Positions 17,656 through 25,824 are shown, counted from the first letter of the stretch. The stretch: 37,588 nucleotides of DNA from Magnetococcales bacterium (GCA_015232395.1 JADFZT010000042.1:2802-40389); one strand, 5' to 3'. The notes: generated by a model not told the origin, from the sequence alone. Program-made: numbers and translations.

Positions 17656-17681
17656 GAGATCCTCCCAAAAAGGCGGATCTC
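17656..17681 (+). other. 10-bp hairpin in the gap before the phosphotransferase gene
   Basis: GAGATCCTCC, loop CAAAAA, GGCGGATCTC: a 10-bp stem with one mismatch, followed by TGTTT. It lies in a 171-bp gap between the WecG-like and phosphotransferase genes. It could be a weak terminator for the upstream gene or a 5' leader element. The T-run is too short to be sure. Confidence 0.35.
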
Positions 17682-17722
17682 TGTTTAATCCACGTTAGTG
17701 CAAACAATTCGGGCTGAAAAAA

Positions 17723-19141
17723 TTGGGCGAAAAATCGGGACCAGGCATACTGAAGACCCACTCCACGCTGCTCAGTGGCATCATGCGCCTATTGGACCTC
17801 TGTGTTCTGTTCGGCGCATTGATCCTCTCTTGGCTGCTGATCTTTGGTGAACCACCCTCCACGTGGTTCATGATCAGCCGGGGAGTGGTCATTCTACCCT
17901 TATGGGGCATCGTCTTTTCCGCCTTCCAGCTCTATCGACCCTGGCGGGGCACCTCCCTGTGGGTAGAAGTCCGGGTCACGACCTGGGCGCTCTTTTCCAT
18001 GCTCACAGCCATCGTGCTGATGGAGATGGCCTTAAGCGACATTCCCCGCCATCTGCTGGGGGCATGGATCTCCACTTCCTGGCTGGGACTGGTCAGCTAT
18101 CGGGTAGGGCTGCGCCTGTTTTTGCGCTGGGTTCGTCGCAAGGGCTACAATCAACGCAAGATCGTCATTGCCGGTGCGGGACGTCTGGGTGAAAAGGTGG
18201 TCCGACAGCTAAACACCGCCAGCTGGACCGGTATGGACACCATCGCCTTTTTCGATGATCGCCACCGCACTGATCCCGAACTGGGAGAGTCCCTCATGGG
18301 TATTCCGGTCCTGGGAGACCTGGACGCTATGGCGGAATATGTCGAAGAGGAGAATGTCGATCAAGTGTGGATCGCTCTCCCCCTGCGGGCCGAACACCGC
18401 ATGAAAGAGGTGATTCACAGCCTGCGTTTTTCCACCGTGGATCTACGTTTTGTGCCGGATATTTTCGGCTTTGACCTTTTAAACCACTCCATCTCCGAAG
18501 TGGTCGGCATCCCGGTGGTCAATCTTTCCGCCACCCCCATGGATGGTCTCAACCGTATCGTCAAGGCAATTGAAGACCGCATTGTGGCGGCCATGATCCT
18601 GGTGATCATCAGCCCCCTGCTCCTGGCCATCGCCACGACCATCAAGATCACCTCTCCGGGACCGGTGCTGTTCCGCCAAAAACGCCACGGCTGGGACGGT
18701 CGCATCATTGAAGTGTGGAAATTCCGCTCCATGCATCTCCACAAAGAAGAGCCCGGACAGGTGACCCAGGCCTCTGCCACCGACGACCGCATCACCCCCT
18801 TTGGTCGTTTTCTCAGACGCACCAGTCTTGATGAATTACCTCAATTTATCAACGTCCTCCAAGGACGCATGTCGGTGGTAGGCCCCCGCCCCCATGCCGT
18901 GGTCCACAACGACTATTATAAAGAACAGGTAGACCGCTACATGCTCCGCCACAAGGTCAAGCCGGGCATTACCGGCTGGGCTCAGGTCAACGGCTGGCGG
19001 GGTGAAACCGAAACCCTCGAAAAAATGCGCCGCCGCATCGAACATGACCTTTACTATATCGAAAACTGGTCTCTTTGGTTCGACATCAAAATTATTCTGC
19101 TCTCCGTACTGCGAGGCTTCGTCAATAAAAATGCCTATTGA
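17723..19141 (+). CDS. polyprenyl-phosphate sugar-1-phosphate transferase (WcaJ/WbaP-type)
   Basis: Membrane phosphoglycosyltransferase that starts repeat-unit assembly by moving sugar-1-phosphate from a nucleotide sugar to undecaprenyl phosphate. The N-terminal half has four to five membrane segments. A Rossmann-like CoA-binding_3 domain follows (IVIAGAGRLGEKV, ~148-160). The C-terminal bacterial sugar transferase domain (~275-470) carries VLFRQKRHG, WKFRSM, RRTSLDELPQFINVLQG, MSVVGPRP and PGITGWAQVNGWRGET. The best start is TTG at 17723 (an in-frame stop lies at 17696). The first ATG, at 17783, would trim 20 residues and still keep the first membrane helix. The sugar is unknown. Full length for the family. 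Confidence 0.92.
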   Translation: MGEKSGPGILKTHSTLLSGIMRLLDLCVLFGALILSWLLIFGEPPSTWFMISRGVVILPLWGIVFSAFQLYRPWRGTSLWVEVRVTTWALFSMLTAIVLMEMALSDIPRHLLGAWISTSWLGLVSYRVGLRLFLRWVRRKGYNQRKIVIAGAGRLGEKVVRQLNTASWTGMDTIAFFDDRHRTDPELGESLMGIPVLGDLDAMAEYVEEENVDQVWIALPLRAEHRMKEVIHSLRFSTVDLRFVPDIFGFDLLNHSISEVVGIPVVNLSATPMDGLNRIVKAIEDRIVAAMILVIISPLLLAIATTIKITSPGPVLFRQKRHGWDGRIIEVWKFRSMHLHKEEPGQVTQASATDDRITPFGRFLRRTSLDELPQFINVLQGRMSVVGPRPHAVVHNDYYKEQVDRYMLRHKVKPGITGWAQVNGWRGETETLEKMRRRIEHDLYYIENWSLWFDIKIILLSVLRGFVNKNAY

Positions 19142-19170
19142 TTTTCCTCTCCTGGAGGGGTGTTGGCGCC

Positions 19171-20184
19171 ATGGATAATCACTCCGCGCCCCCTCCCTCC
19201 CAACCCAGCACAACGCCACCTGACAACCCAACCCCATCCGGTCAAGGGTTCCATCCCGGGCAGATCCACCATGGAACGATTCCACCATCGCCCCCACCAA
19301 ACCAATTGATGGGCTATCCTCCCTCCCCTGAAATGGAAATGGAGGAGTCCATCGATCTGCTCGTCTACTGGCGGCTGTTGATGGATGCCAAGTGGTTGAT
19401 CATGCTGCTGGTTTTGCTATCGGCCACCCTTTTTGCCGCCATTGCCTATCGCATCACACCGGTCTATCGGGCCGAAACCATGCTGCTGCCCCAAACCCCC
19501 GACACCAACCAAGCGGGTATGCGGGCTCTGGCCCAGTTTGGCGGTTTGGCCAATGCGGCGGGATTTTCCCTGGATGAGCCGGACGCCAAGGCCCAGGCCA
19601 TTCTGGTCTCACGCACCGTTGGTTTGCAGCTGATTCATGATGAGGAGATGTTTCAGGTCTTGATGCGGGAAGAACTCAACGAGGCGGAAGAAAAAGGGAA
19701 GCCGCCACCGACGATTCAGGACGCCTATAAAAAATTCAAGGAAGAGGTCCGCACCATCCAGAATGTCAAAAAAACCGGCTTGGTCAGATTGAGCATGGAG
19801 TGGGAAAACCCGGTATTGGCCGCAGCCTGGGCCAATCGCTATGTCATTTTGGCAAATAATTATCTCAGGGAAGATGCCATCCTGGAGGGCCGAAAAAATA
19901 TCGATTATCTGACCAATCAGTTGGAACAGATCACCAACATTTCCGTTCGGGAAGCGATCTATCGGATGATCGAAATGGAAACCCAAAAGGTGATGCTGGC
20001 TGAAGGGCGGTTGGAATATGGCTTCAAGGTGATTGATCCGGCCATCGTTATTGATCTGGATAAATACAGCAAACCCAACCGTCCCCTGATGTTGATCCTG
20101 GGTGCGGTATTGGGCATGATGCTGGGAATCACCCTCGCCCTGGTTCGGGGCATAAGCGCCACACGAAAACAGAATCAGAGCTAA
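19171..20184 (+). CDS. Wzz-type chain-length determinant (PCP family)
   Basis: Inner-membrane polysaccharide co-polymerase of 337 residues. A Pro-rich cytoplasmic N-terminus (~1-60) leads into the Wzz signature (EESIDLLVYWRLLMDAKW) and helix 1 (~74-95). A periplasmic alpha/beta and coiled-coil domain follows, then helix 2 (~305-325), preceded by the Pro-rich KYSKPNRPL segment. There is no C-terminal Walker-box kinase domain, so it is not a fused BY-kinase. The ATG at 19171 was chosen because GGAGGGG lies ten bases upstream. An upstream in-frame start at 19138 would overlap the phosphotransferase stop. Confidence 0.88.
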   Translation: MDNHSAPPPSQPSTTPPDNPTPSGQGFHPGQIHHGTIPPSPPPNQLMGYPPSPEMEMEESIDLLVYWRLLMDAKWLIMLLVLLSATLFAAIAYRITPVYRAETMLLPQTPDTNQAGMRALAQFGGLANAAGFSLDEPDAKAQAILVSRTVGLQLIHDEEMFQVLMREELNEAEEKGKPPPTIQDAYKKFKEEVRTIQNVKKTGLVRLSMEWENPVLAAAWANRYVILANNYLREDAILEGRKNIDYLTNQLEQITNISVREAIYRMIEMETQKVMLAEGRLEYGFKVIDPAIVIDLDKYSKPNRPLMLILGAVLGMMLGITLALVRGISATRKQNQS

Positions 20185-20214
20185 AGACGACTCCCCACGA
20201 TCAGACAAATATCC

Positions 20215-20244
20215 CAAACCATTCAGGGGTGACCTGATGGTTTG
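20215..20244. terminator. hairpin between convergent genes
   Basis: CAAACCATTCAGG and CCTGATGGTTTG form a 12-bp stem with one bulged T and a short loop. It lies between the Wzz-like gene (+) and the lipoprotein gene (-), where a bidirectional terminator is expected. There is no strong T-run on either strand. Confidence 0.4.
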
Positions 20245-20281
20245 AGAGTGACTATCAGATTCTAAAGCGCTGACCTCCTGC

Positions 20282-21127
20282 TCAACGCCCCCCCGAAACC
20301 GGTTTACCCGCCTCCAGCATCCACAACTCCAAAGGTTCATGCTCTGGAGAAAAATATTGAATGGAGCGCCGCACCTTTCCGGTTTCGGTGTCGGCCCAAA
20401 ACTGATTGACAAAGCGCCATCCCAAAAGCTCCGCGTCACACGCCTCTTTGACGTGCACCACCGGATAAGAACGTTCCAGCAGTTCAATTCGGGACTCTCC
20501 CATCCCCTCCATCAGACAGCGCACCATCACCCCATAATGATCCCTGAGTGGCTCTTCGGGTGTTTCTCGATTGAGCCAGGAGCCGATGGAGGAAGCTGGC
20601 TCAGACATCTGATTATTTCCTTTAAAAACAGTCAGATCTATAGTTCTCTGGGAAACATTACCCCACGCCTCCAACCGGTGTAACCCAACCAGAACCGGAT
20701 CTTCACGCAGTAGGTCGGAAAAGGTGAGATCCTGTTCAAATCCCACCGTTCGCACCAACCGGCCTTGGCGGGTTGCCAAAATCCGACGGTTGTCCTCAGA
20801 GACCCAATATTGTTTGCTTTGTTCAATTTTCCGGGGGGAGAGAAAAAACCACTCCCCTTCTCCAGCCCTTGCCAAGACTGACGCATTTGGTAGATTGTCC
20901 AGATAGTGTCGGGAGATCGGATAGCGATTGTCATCATGGCCGACCTGGTGTTCAACGTAGACATTTTCCTCTGCAACGGCGGTAGAAAACTCCCCGCCCG
21001 ATGCTGAACGGCCCGGCGCTGGCAACAAGGGGGAAGAACACCCCACAAGACCCATCCCGACTGCCATGAGCAGCGCCAGGGTACATGCACTTTTTCTCAA
21101 ACCTATTCCCGGATGATGGCCGAACAT
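20282..21127 (-). CDS. GfcB/YjbF-like outer-membrane lipoprotein
   Basis: A 281-residue lipoprotein. The signal peptide ends in a lipobox LVGC with the lipidated Cys at ~30 (followed by SS, favouring the outer membrane). The middle segment YWVSEDNRRILATRQGRLV plus RTVGFEQDL, and the end segment FWADTETGKVRRSIQYF, resemble the YjbF/GfcB family (group 4 capsule lipoprotein). In that family a W-V/S-x-D stretch is followed by GRLVRTxG and a terminal FWVDPxTGxVWRS. This matches its position beside a Wza-like exporter, as in gfc and yjb operons. The ATG at 21127 has AAGGAG ten bases upstream. It overlaps the start codon of the divergent exporter gene by two bases. An upstream in-frame start at 21184 is unlikely. 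Confidence 0.65.
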   Translation of the reverse strand: MFGHHPGIGLRKSACTLALLMAVGMGLVGCSSPLLPAPGRSASGGEFSTAVAEENVYVEHQVGHDDNRYPISRHYLDNLPNASVLARAGEGEWFFLSPRKIEQSKQYWVSEDNRRILATRQGRLVRTVGFEQDLTFSDLLREDPVLVGLHRLEAWGNVSQRTIDLTVFKGNNQMSEPASSIGSWLNRETPEEPLRDHYGVMVRCLMEGMGESRIELLERSYPVVHVKEACDAELLGWRFVNQFWADTETGKVRRSIQYFSPEHEPLELWMLEAGKPVSGGR

Positions 21128-23879
21128 GTCTGTTGAACTCCTTCTTTCCCGGTTGTCCAAATTTCGATCTGTCACCTGGTTCATTCTGCCGATCCTGCTG
21201 ATGCTCCTGGCCCATCCTGCCTACGCCTTCATGAAGGAGGTGGAGAACAACCCGGCATTGACTGAAGACCGGCTGCTGGAGCTTCTTTCCGGTCGCAACA
21301 CCCCGGAAAGCCAGTTCCTCTCCCCTCTCGACAAGCTACGAGAGGCCAAGAAGTCACAAAAGATGCCAGGGAAGTCCCTAAAAAGACAGGGTGAAGAAGA
21401 AATTCAGTCAGATCTTTCGGTTCTGGAGGCCGATTATTCCCTGCGTACCGGCACCCCCCTCACCCAGTTCGGCTATGACGTTTTCAACAAGGAACAGACC
21501 GGCGGCCCCTTGACCGGCGCCATCGGCGAAGACTATCGCATCGGCATAGGCGAACAGATGGTGCTGATCTTTCGGGGCAAGGAATCCACAGACCATCAGG
21601 TCAAAGTGGATCGGGAAGGCCGCATGATCCTACCCGGCATGCCCCCCATCCAAGCTGCGGGACGCACTTTCGGTGAAGTACGCCAGGAGGTCAAGGAACG
21701 CACGCACAAGGCCATGGCCGGAACCGATGTCTTCCTCTCTATCGGTGCGGTGCGCTCCTTTTCAGTAATGGTGGTCGGAGAGGTAGCCGAACCCGGTGGC
21801 CACCGGCTCACCGGCCTCTCCACGGTGATGGATGCCCTCTCCCTGGCCGGTGGCATCAAAAAAACCGGCAGCCTGCGCACCATTCGTCTTCAGCGGCAAA
21901 ACCATACCCGCAAGATCGACCTTTACGACCTTCTGATCGACGGTCGTCTGCCCCAGGATTTGACCCTCCAGGAGGGGGACGTCATCATGGTGCCCCCCAT
22001 CGGCCCCACGGTGGCAGCCGCCTGGAACGTCATCCGCCCGGGCATCTTTGAACTCTCCTCCAATCAGCGACGCATTTCCCTCTCTGAACTCCTCGGCTGG
22101 GCCGGGGGGTCGATTCGTCCCAGCGGCAACCACCACTATTTGCTCTCCCTGGATTCTGGCGGCAACGAAAAGCTGATCGACAAATCCCGCCTGACCAGAA
22201 GCCACGCCCAGCCCGGGGATGTTTTGCTCACCCGCTGGAAAGAAGGCAAACGGCTGGGCTTTGTCTCGGTTCAAGGTAACGTCAAGGGCAGCCCCGTTGT
22301 CCGAGCCCTGGCCCAAACTCCCACAGTGGCAGACCTGGTCAGATCCATCACCTTTGAAAAAAATCCCTACCTGCTGTTTGCTGTTTTGGAAACGACCGAC
22401 GAAAACACCCTCAAACGCCAATTCCAACCCCTGAACCTGCATGGGGTTTTGAGCGGTCAGATCGATCACCCCCTGAAAGACGAAGATGTCCTGATCGTTC
22501 TCGGTACCGAGGATGTCCAGTTTTTAACCACCGATCCAGTCAAAAATGCCCGTGGTTCCCCTTCCTGCCAAGTGCTCTCCATGAAGGCGGACGAAGAGTT
22601 GGTGGAAATCACCAGCGAAGCCAATCTCTCTTTTTCACAAGAAGAGGAGGTTCGGTTCGAGCCACGGGATCTGGATGAAGATGAACAAGAAGAGTCTGAC
22701 AGGATCCGCGATTTTCGCTCTTACGATAAAGAGCCCAGCGCTGCTGCAGCCTTCTCAGCCAGTCAACTGGAAACCCTGGTCAGCGCCAAGGGCATCGACC
22801 TGATGCGCTGTCCGGACCTGCTGCGTGCCAATGTCGGACTACTGAAATTTCTTTTGGAATTCAGTCTGACCCTCCATGGTGAAATTCGTGAACCCGGGGT
22901 CTATCCCATCACCCCTGGAACCCCTCTGGATCTGGTCATCACCAACGCTGGCGGCCTGACCCGGGAAGCGGACACCACCCTGGTGGAACTCTCCCGGGAA
23001 GTGGCCTCCCAGGGGGGTAGCAGCTCCACAGTGGTGCGTAACAGGCTGAACCTGTCGGATGATTTTGTCAGCCAGGAAACCGCCCTGCTCCCCAAGGATA
23101 CCCTCCTGTTCAACGCGACCTATAGCGACCGGGAAAGAGGCATTGTCAATCTCTCAGGCGCTTTCATCCGGCCTGGTGGCTATGAAATCCGTCGGGGGGA
23201 ACGACTGCTGGAGCTGATCCTGCGAGCCGGAGGGCTGACGGACCAAGCCTATCCCTTGGGGGCAGTCTTCTCCCGAAAGTCGGTCAAAAAGAGCGAAGAG
23301 GAAGCCTTTAACAAATCCGCTCTGGAGGTGGAACGGGCCATGGCCTCCATGGCAACCGATACAGATGAAAACACCGACTCAAGCAATCTTTCCATCCTCA
23401 AAGCCTTGGCAGACTCCCTGCGCAATACCGAACCGGTGGGACGGGTGGTTGTTGAGAGCGACCCCACCATCCTCCAGGTACGCCCCGAGTTTGACATCAT
23501 CATGGAACCCGGCGACAAGCTCTATATGCCCAAACGGTCCAACTTTGTCACCGTCACCGGTGAAGTGTTGAACCCCGGCAATCTGAGCTTTTTATCTGGA
23601 GCCAATGCAGAGGACTATATCACCCGATCCGGCGGCTTGAGGAAGACGGCCATGAAAGAGGCCATTTTCATGATCAGCCCCAACGGAGCGGCCCAACCCC
23701 TGAACCCGGACACCTCCTGGAATGCCAGGCAGCCCATCGTGACCGTGGCCCCTGGCAGCGTTATCGTGGTGCCTCTGGATCCCAAGCCTTTCGACTGGAT
23801 GACCACCTCTATCAATATCACCGAACTTTTGAGTCAATTGGCGGTGACCGCAGCCTCGCTGGCGGTGATCGGCAATTAG
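21126..23879 (+). CDS. Wza-like polysaccharide export protein with multiple SLBB domains
   Basis: A 917-residue secreted protein, more than twice the length of E. coli Wza. The signal peptide ends in AYA near residue 34 (no lipobox). A Poly_export domain starts at ~135 (DYRIGIGEQMVLIFRG, then DREGRMILPGMPPI). SLBB-type segments follow near 215-290 (VMVVGEVAEPGGHRL, LTLQEGDVIMVPP), ~580-650 (LHGEIREPGVYPI), ~675-730 (NLSGAFIRPGGYEI) and ~790-870 (VTGEVLNPGNLSFL). A C-terminal hydrophobic helix (~895-915) is present. An acidic low-complexity stretch lies near 515-535. It probably forms the outer-membrane/periplasmic channel for the sulfated glycan. The start codon overlaps that of the divergent lipoprotein gene. 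Confidence 0.88.
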   Translation: MSVELLLSRLSKFRSVTWFILPILLMLLAHPAYAFMKEVENNPALTEDRLLELLSGRNTPESQFLSPLDKLREAKKSQKMPGKSLKRQGEEEIQSDLSVLEADYSLRTGTPLTQFGYDVFNKEQTGGPLTGAIGEDYRIGIGEQMVLIFRGKESTDHQVKVDREGRMILPGMPPIQAAGRTFGEVRQEVKERTHKAMAGTDVFLSIGAVRSFSVMVVGEVAEPGGHRLTGLSTVMDALSLAGGIKKTGSLRTIRLQRQNHTRKIDLYDLLIDGRLPQDLTLQEGDVIMVPPIGPTVAAAWNVIRPGIFELSSNQRRISLSELLGWAGGSIRPSGNHHYLLSLDSGGNEKLIDKSRLTRSHAQPGDVLLTRWKEGKRLGFVSVQGNVKGSPVVRALAQTPTVADLVRSITFEKNPYLLFAVLETTDENTLKRQFQPLNLHGVLSGQIDHPLKDEDVLIVLGTEDVQFLTTDPVKNARGSPSCQVLSMKADEELVEITSEANLSFSQEEEVRFEPRDLDEDEQEESDRIRDFRSYDKEPSAAAAFSASQLETLVSAKGIDLMRCPDLLRANVGLLKFLLEFSLTLHGEIREPGVYPITPGTPLDLVITNAGGLTREADTTLVELSREVASQGGSSSTVVRNRLNLSDDFVSQETALLPKDTLLFNATYSDRERGIVNLSGAFIRPGGYEIRRGERLLELILRAGGLTDQAYPLGAVFSRKSVKKSEEEAFNKSALEVERAMASMATDTDENTDSSNLSILKALADSLRNTEPVGRVVVESDPTILQVRPEFDIIMEPGDKLYMPKRSNFVTVTGEVLNPGNLSFLSGANAEDYITRSGGLRKTAMKEAIFMISPNGAAQPLNPDTSWNARQPIVTVAPGSVIVVPLDPKPFDWMTTSINITELLSQLAVTAASLAVIGN

Positions 23880-24000
23880 CATCGACCAGCTGAATGCACA
23901 CACAACACACTTCACCTGGACACAGCCTTCTCTGAAAAAAATCTTCGGATTCGTTCGATCATTCAAGACAAAGATCTGATCGACAAGCAGGGTTCCAATT

Positions 24001-24022
24001 TATTCCAATTCCAGATCATTAG
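24001..24022 (+). repeat. left terminal inverted repeat of IS630 element (with TA)
   Basis: TATTCCAATTCCAGATCATTAG. It matches the reverse complement of the right end at all but about three positions. Confidence 0.85.
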
Positions 24023-25133
24023 TGTAATAATATGCGCATCATCCCTCAAGAAGAAGGAGATGCACAGATGGCAAGAAAGCCGAGTGGGCTGGAGGTGGTG
24101 GGGCGCGCCAAGGAATATCTGACCAAAGCCAAGACTGTGGCCGAGTTGCGACAAGCTCAAGCAGTCGTTCTTCCCATCGAATTTGGCATGTCCATGGCCC
24201 AGACGGCGCAAATTCTTGGTGTGTCGGTGGGTTGGGTATGCCGGTTACGGACACGGTTCATTCGAGAAGGCGGCAGGTCTTCACCAGTCGGAGCAGGGCG
24301 AGGCGGCAGGCGGCGTGAAAACATGAGCCGCGAAGAAGAAGCTGAATTTCTGGAGCCTTTTTTTGACAAGGCCAAAGCAGGCGGCGTCCTTGTTGTGGAG
24401 GAAATCAAGCGCGCCCTGGATGAATGTCTTGGGCGCAAGGTTGCCTTGTCCTCGGTCTACAACCTGTTGCACCGCCATGGGTGGCGAAAGCTGACTCCGG
24501 ACAAACGCCACCCGCAATCCGACCCAGAGGCTCAGGCCGATTGGAAAAAAAACTGCCCGAAATCATTGCCAAAATCGATCGGGAGTGGCCGAAGGAAGGG
24601 CCGATCAGGCTGATGTTCCAAGATGAGGCTCGTTTTGGGCGCATCTCCGATACACGAGCCTGCTGGTGCTCGAAGCCATTCCGACCCGTCTGCCAAGCCA
24701 TGGTGTCCCACCAATACACCTACGCTTATGGTGCGGCATCGGTGGCGGACGGTCAGTTTGACAGCCTCATTTTGCCGCACGTCAACGGAGCGTGCATGCA
24801 GATATTCTTGGATGAGATCGGGACGCGATACCCGGATGACCGCATCGTCATGGTGATGGATGGGGCAGGATGGCATAAAAGCCAATCGCTCATCCCACCG
24901 GACAACATGCGTCTACTGTTTCTCCCGCCCTATGCGCCAGAACTCAACCCTATGGAGCATATCTGGGATGAATTGCGTGAGAAGTGGTTCCACAACAACG
25001 TCTTTGCAAGTCTCAATTCTCTTGAACGGCATCTGGAAGCCGCTCTCCAAGCCCTGGAAAAAGACCACGCGCGCGTGCACTCTATCGTGGCATGGCCATG
25101 GATAAATAATGCTCTATTGATTTAGAATTGGAA
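24003..25133 (+). mobile_element. complete IS630-family insertion sequence
   Basis: A 1131-bp element bounded by near-perfect terminal inverted repeats (TTCCAATTC at both outer ends). It is flanked by TA dinucleotides at 24001-24002 and 25134-25135, the TA target duplication expected of IS630/Tc1-mariner elements. It carries one transposase split over two frames. Both ends and the coding parts look intact, which suggests a recent insertion. It lies between the exporter gene and tRNA-Leu. Confidence 0.88.
24068..25125 (+). CDS. IS630 transposase, made by -1 frameshift
   Basis: The first frame (24068-24613) encodes the helix-turn-helix half (AQILGVSVGWVCRLRTRF; second HTH KRALDECLGRKVALSSVY). 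The second frame (read to 25125) encodes the DDE catalytic domain. The catalytic residues are in MFQDEARFGR, VMVMDGAGWHKS and APELNPMEHIWDELR. The frames join at an A8 run (24545-24552) containing the heptamer A AAA AAC (24547-24553) in the zero frame, a classic -1 slippery site. The fused product would read ADWKKKLPEII across the joint. The ATG at 24068 has AAGGAG eight bases upstream and is preferred over the ATG at 24032. A simple inactivating indel is the alternative, but the canonical heptamer argues for programmed frameshifting. Confidence 0.85.
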
Positions 25134-25135
25134 TA
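25114..25135 (-). repeat. right terminal inverted repeat of IS630 element (with TA)
   Basis: The reverse complement reads TATTCCAATTCTAAATCAATAG, the partner of the left end. The transposase stop codon (25123-25125) lies inside this repeat. Confidence 0.85.
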
Positions 25136-25138
25136 AGA

Positions 25139-25224
25139 TGGTACCCGCGGTGGGACTCGAACCCACACTTCCGAAGGAAAACGGATTTTAAGTCCGTAGC
25201 GTCTACCGATTCCGCCACGCGGGC
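25139..25224 (-). tRNA. tRNA-Leu (anticodon UAA)
   Basis: An 86-nt gene on the minus strand with encoded CCA. The 5' acceptor GCCCGCG pairs with CGCGGGT (G1-U72 as in other leucine tRNAs). The D-arm contains AATCGGTAGACGC, the anticodon stem is ACGGA/TCCGT around CTTAAAA, a class II variable arm (TTTCCTTCGGAAGT) is present, and the T-arm contains GGTTCGAGTCC. The 3' end is three bases from the TA duplication of the IS630 element. Confidence 0.95.
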
Positions 25225-25242
25225 AAAGCATTCAACATCTTG

Positions 25243-25270
25243 TTTATAAAGAATTTCCATCATGGGTCAA
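25243..25270 (-). promoter_or_regulatory. sigma-70-type promoter of tRNA-Leu
   Basis: On the minus strand, TTGACC (-35, 25265-25270) and TATAAA (-10, 25243-25248) are separated by 16 bp, ending 18 bp before the mature tRNA 5' end. The spacing and position fit a tRNA promoter. Confidence 0.65.
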
Positions 25271-25287
25271 GCGACCAGATTAGGCAT

Positions 25288-25318
25288 TGTATAATATTTT
25301 CCAATTATACAGTATAAT
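25288..25318. repeat. AT-rich inverted repeat plus extra half-site
   Basis: TGTATAAT (25288-25295) and ATTATACA (25304-25311) are perfect inverted copies eight bases apart. A third copy, GTATAAT, follows at 25312-25318. The repeat lies between the tRNA-Leu promoter and the integrase relic. It could be arm-type or operator sites left by the lost element, or simple AT-rich sequence. Confidence 0.4.
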
Positions 25319-25341
25319 ATTTCTCTCTCCCACCCCCATCT

Positions 25342-25509
25342 TCAGCCCCCCACCCGCTCCCGTAGCGGAACAACCGTCTCAACCTCCCTGGCTTTGACAT
25401 AATGTTCGGTCATCTGGGCTGAGGTGTGTCCGGCCAATCTCTGGGCATCCATCCCCAACCGTGTGGCATCGATCAACGCCTTGGCGCGAATGTCGTGGAT
25501 TCGGAAAGG
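25342..25509 (-). pseudogene. C-terminal relic of a tyrosine recombinase (phage-type integrase)
   Basis: The minus strand encodes 55 residues ending in a stop at 25342-25344. They keep the C-terminal catalytic boxes of tyrosine recombinases: H-x-x-R in FRIHDIRAKA, the LAGH box in QRLAGHTSAQM, and the tyrosine nucleophile context MTEHYVKA. The N-terminal and first-Arg portions are missing. Immediately upstream (25511 on) the frame changes into transposase-like sequence, so the gene was cut by an insertion or deletion. It is a marker of a former integrated element near tRNA-Leu. Confidence 0.85.
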
Positions 25510-25510
25510 C

Positions 25511-25727
25511 TGTACAGGGATTGAAGAATCGTCAGGCCAGCCATTAGGCGAATCGGAATGCCGGGACGGCTAACATCCGCATACAGAGGCCCGAACCGAT
25601 CCTCCAAAGCGGGCCAGGCGATTCGATCCGCCAACAGGACCAGTTCATGATCAGGATTGCAAAGATCCTCCAAACGGGTGTCAAACAACCTGTTCTGAGG
25701 GTCGATTCGGCTTCTTGCTGGCTTCAT
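25511..25727 (-). pseudogene. N-terminal relic of an IS5-type transposase
   Basis: Starting at an ATG at 25727 the minus strand reads MKPARSRIDPQNRLFDTRL and continues through DPxHELVLLADRIAWPALEDRFGPLY to GIPIRLMAGLTILQSLYSLS. This is the N-terminal domain of IS5-group transposases, whose hallmark is an L-x-x-x-I-D/AW-x-x-LE-x-x-F then GRPG-x-PIRLM segment. After ~72 residues it runs into the integrase relic. The DDE catalytic domain is absent, so it is non-functional. Confidence 0.75.
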
Positions 25728-25824
25728 GATTTGCAAGATAATGGCTGGAGAAATAACGATTTCTTGCAAATCATAATACCACAAAACACTCATCAACGCA
25801 TTGGTTTTAAATGGAATTGTCTGT

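Noticed and set aside
24424-24540. Separate start for the second transposase frame
   Set aside because: The sequence before the A8 run in that frame does not resemble IS630 protein, while the first frame does, so frameshift fusion fits better than an independent gene.
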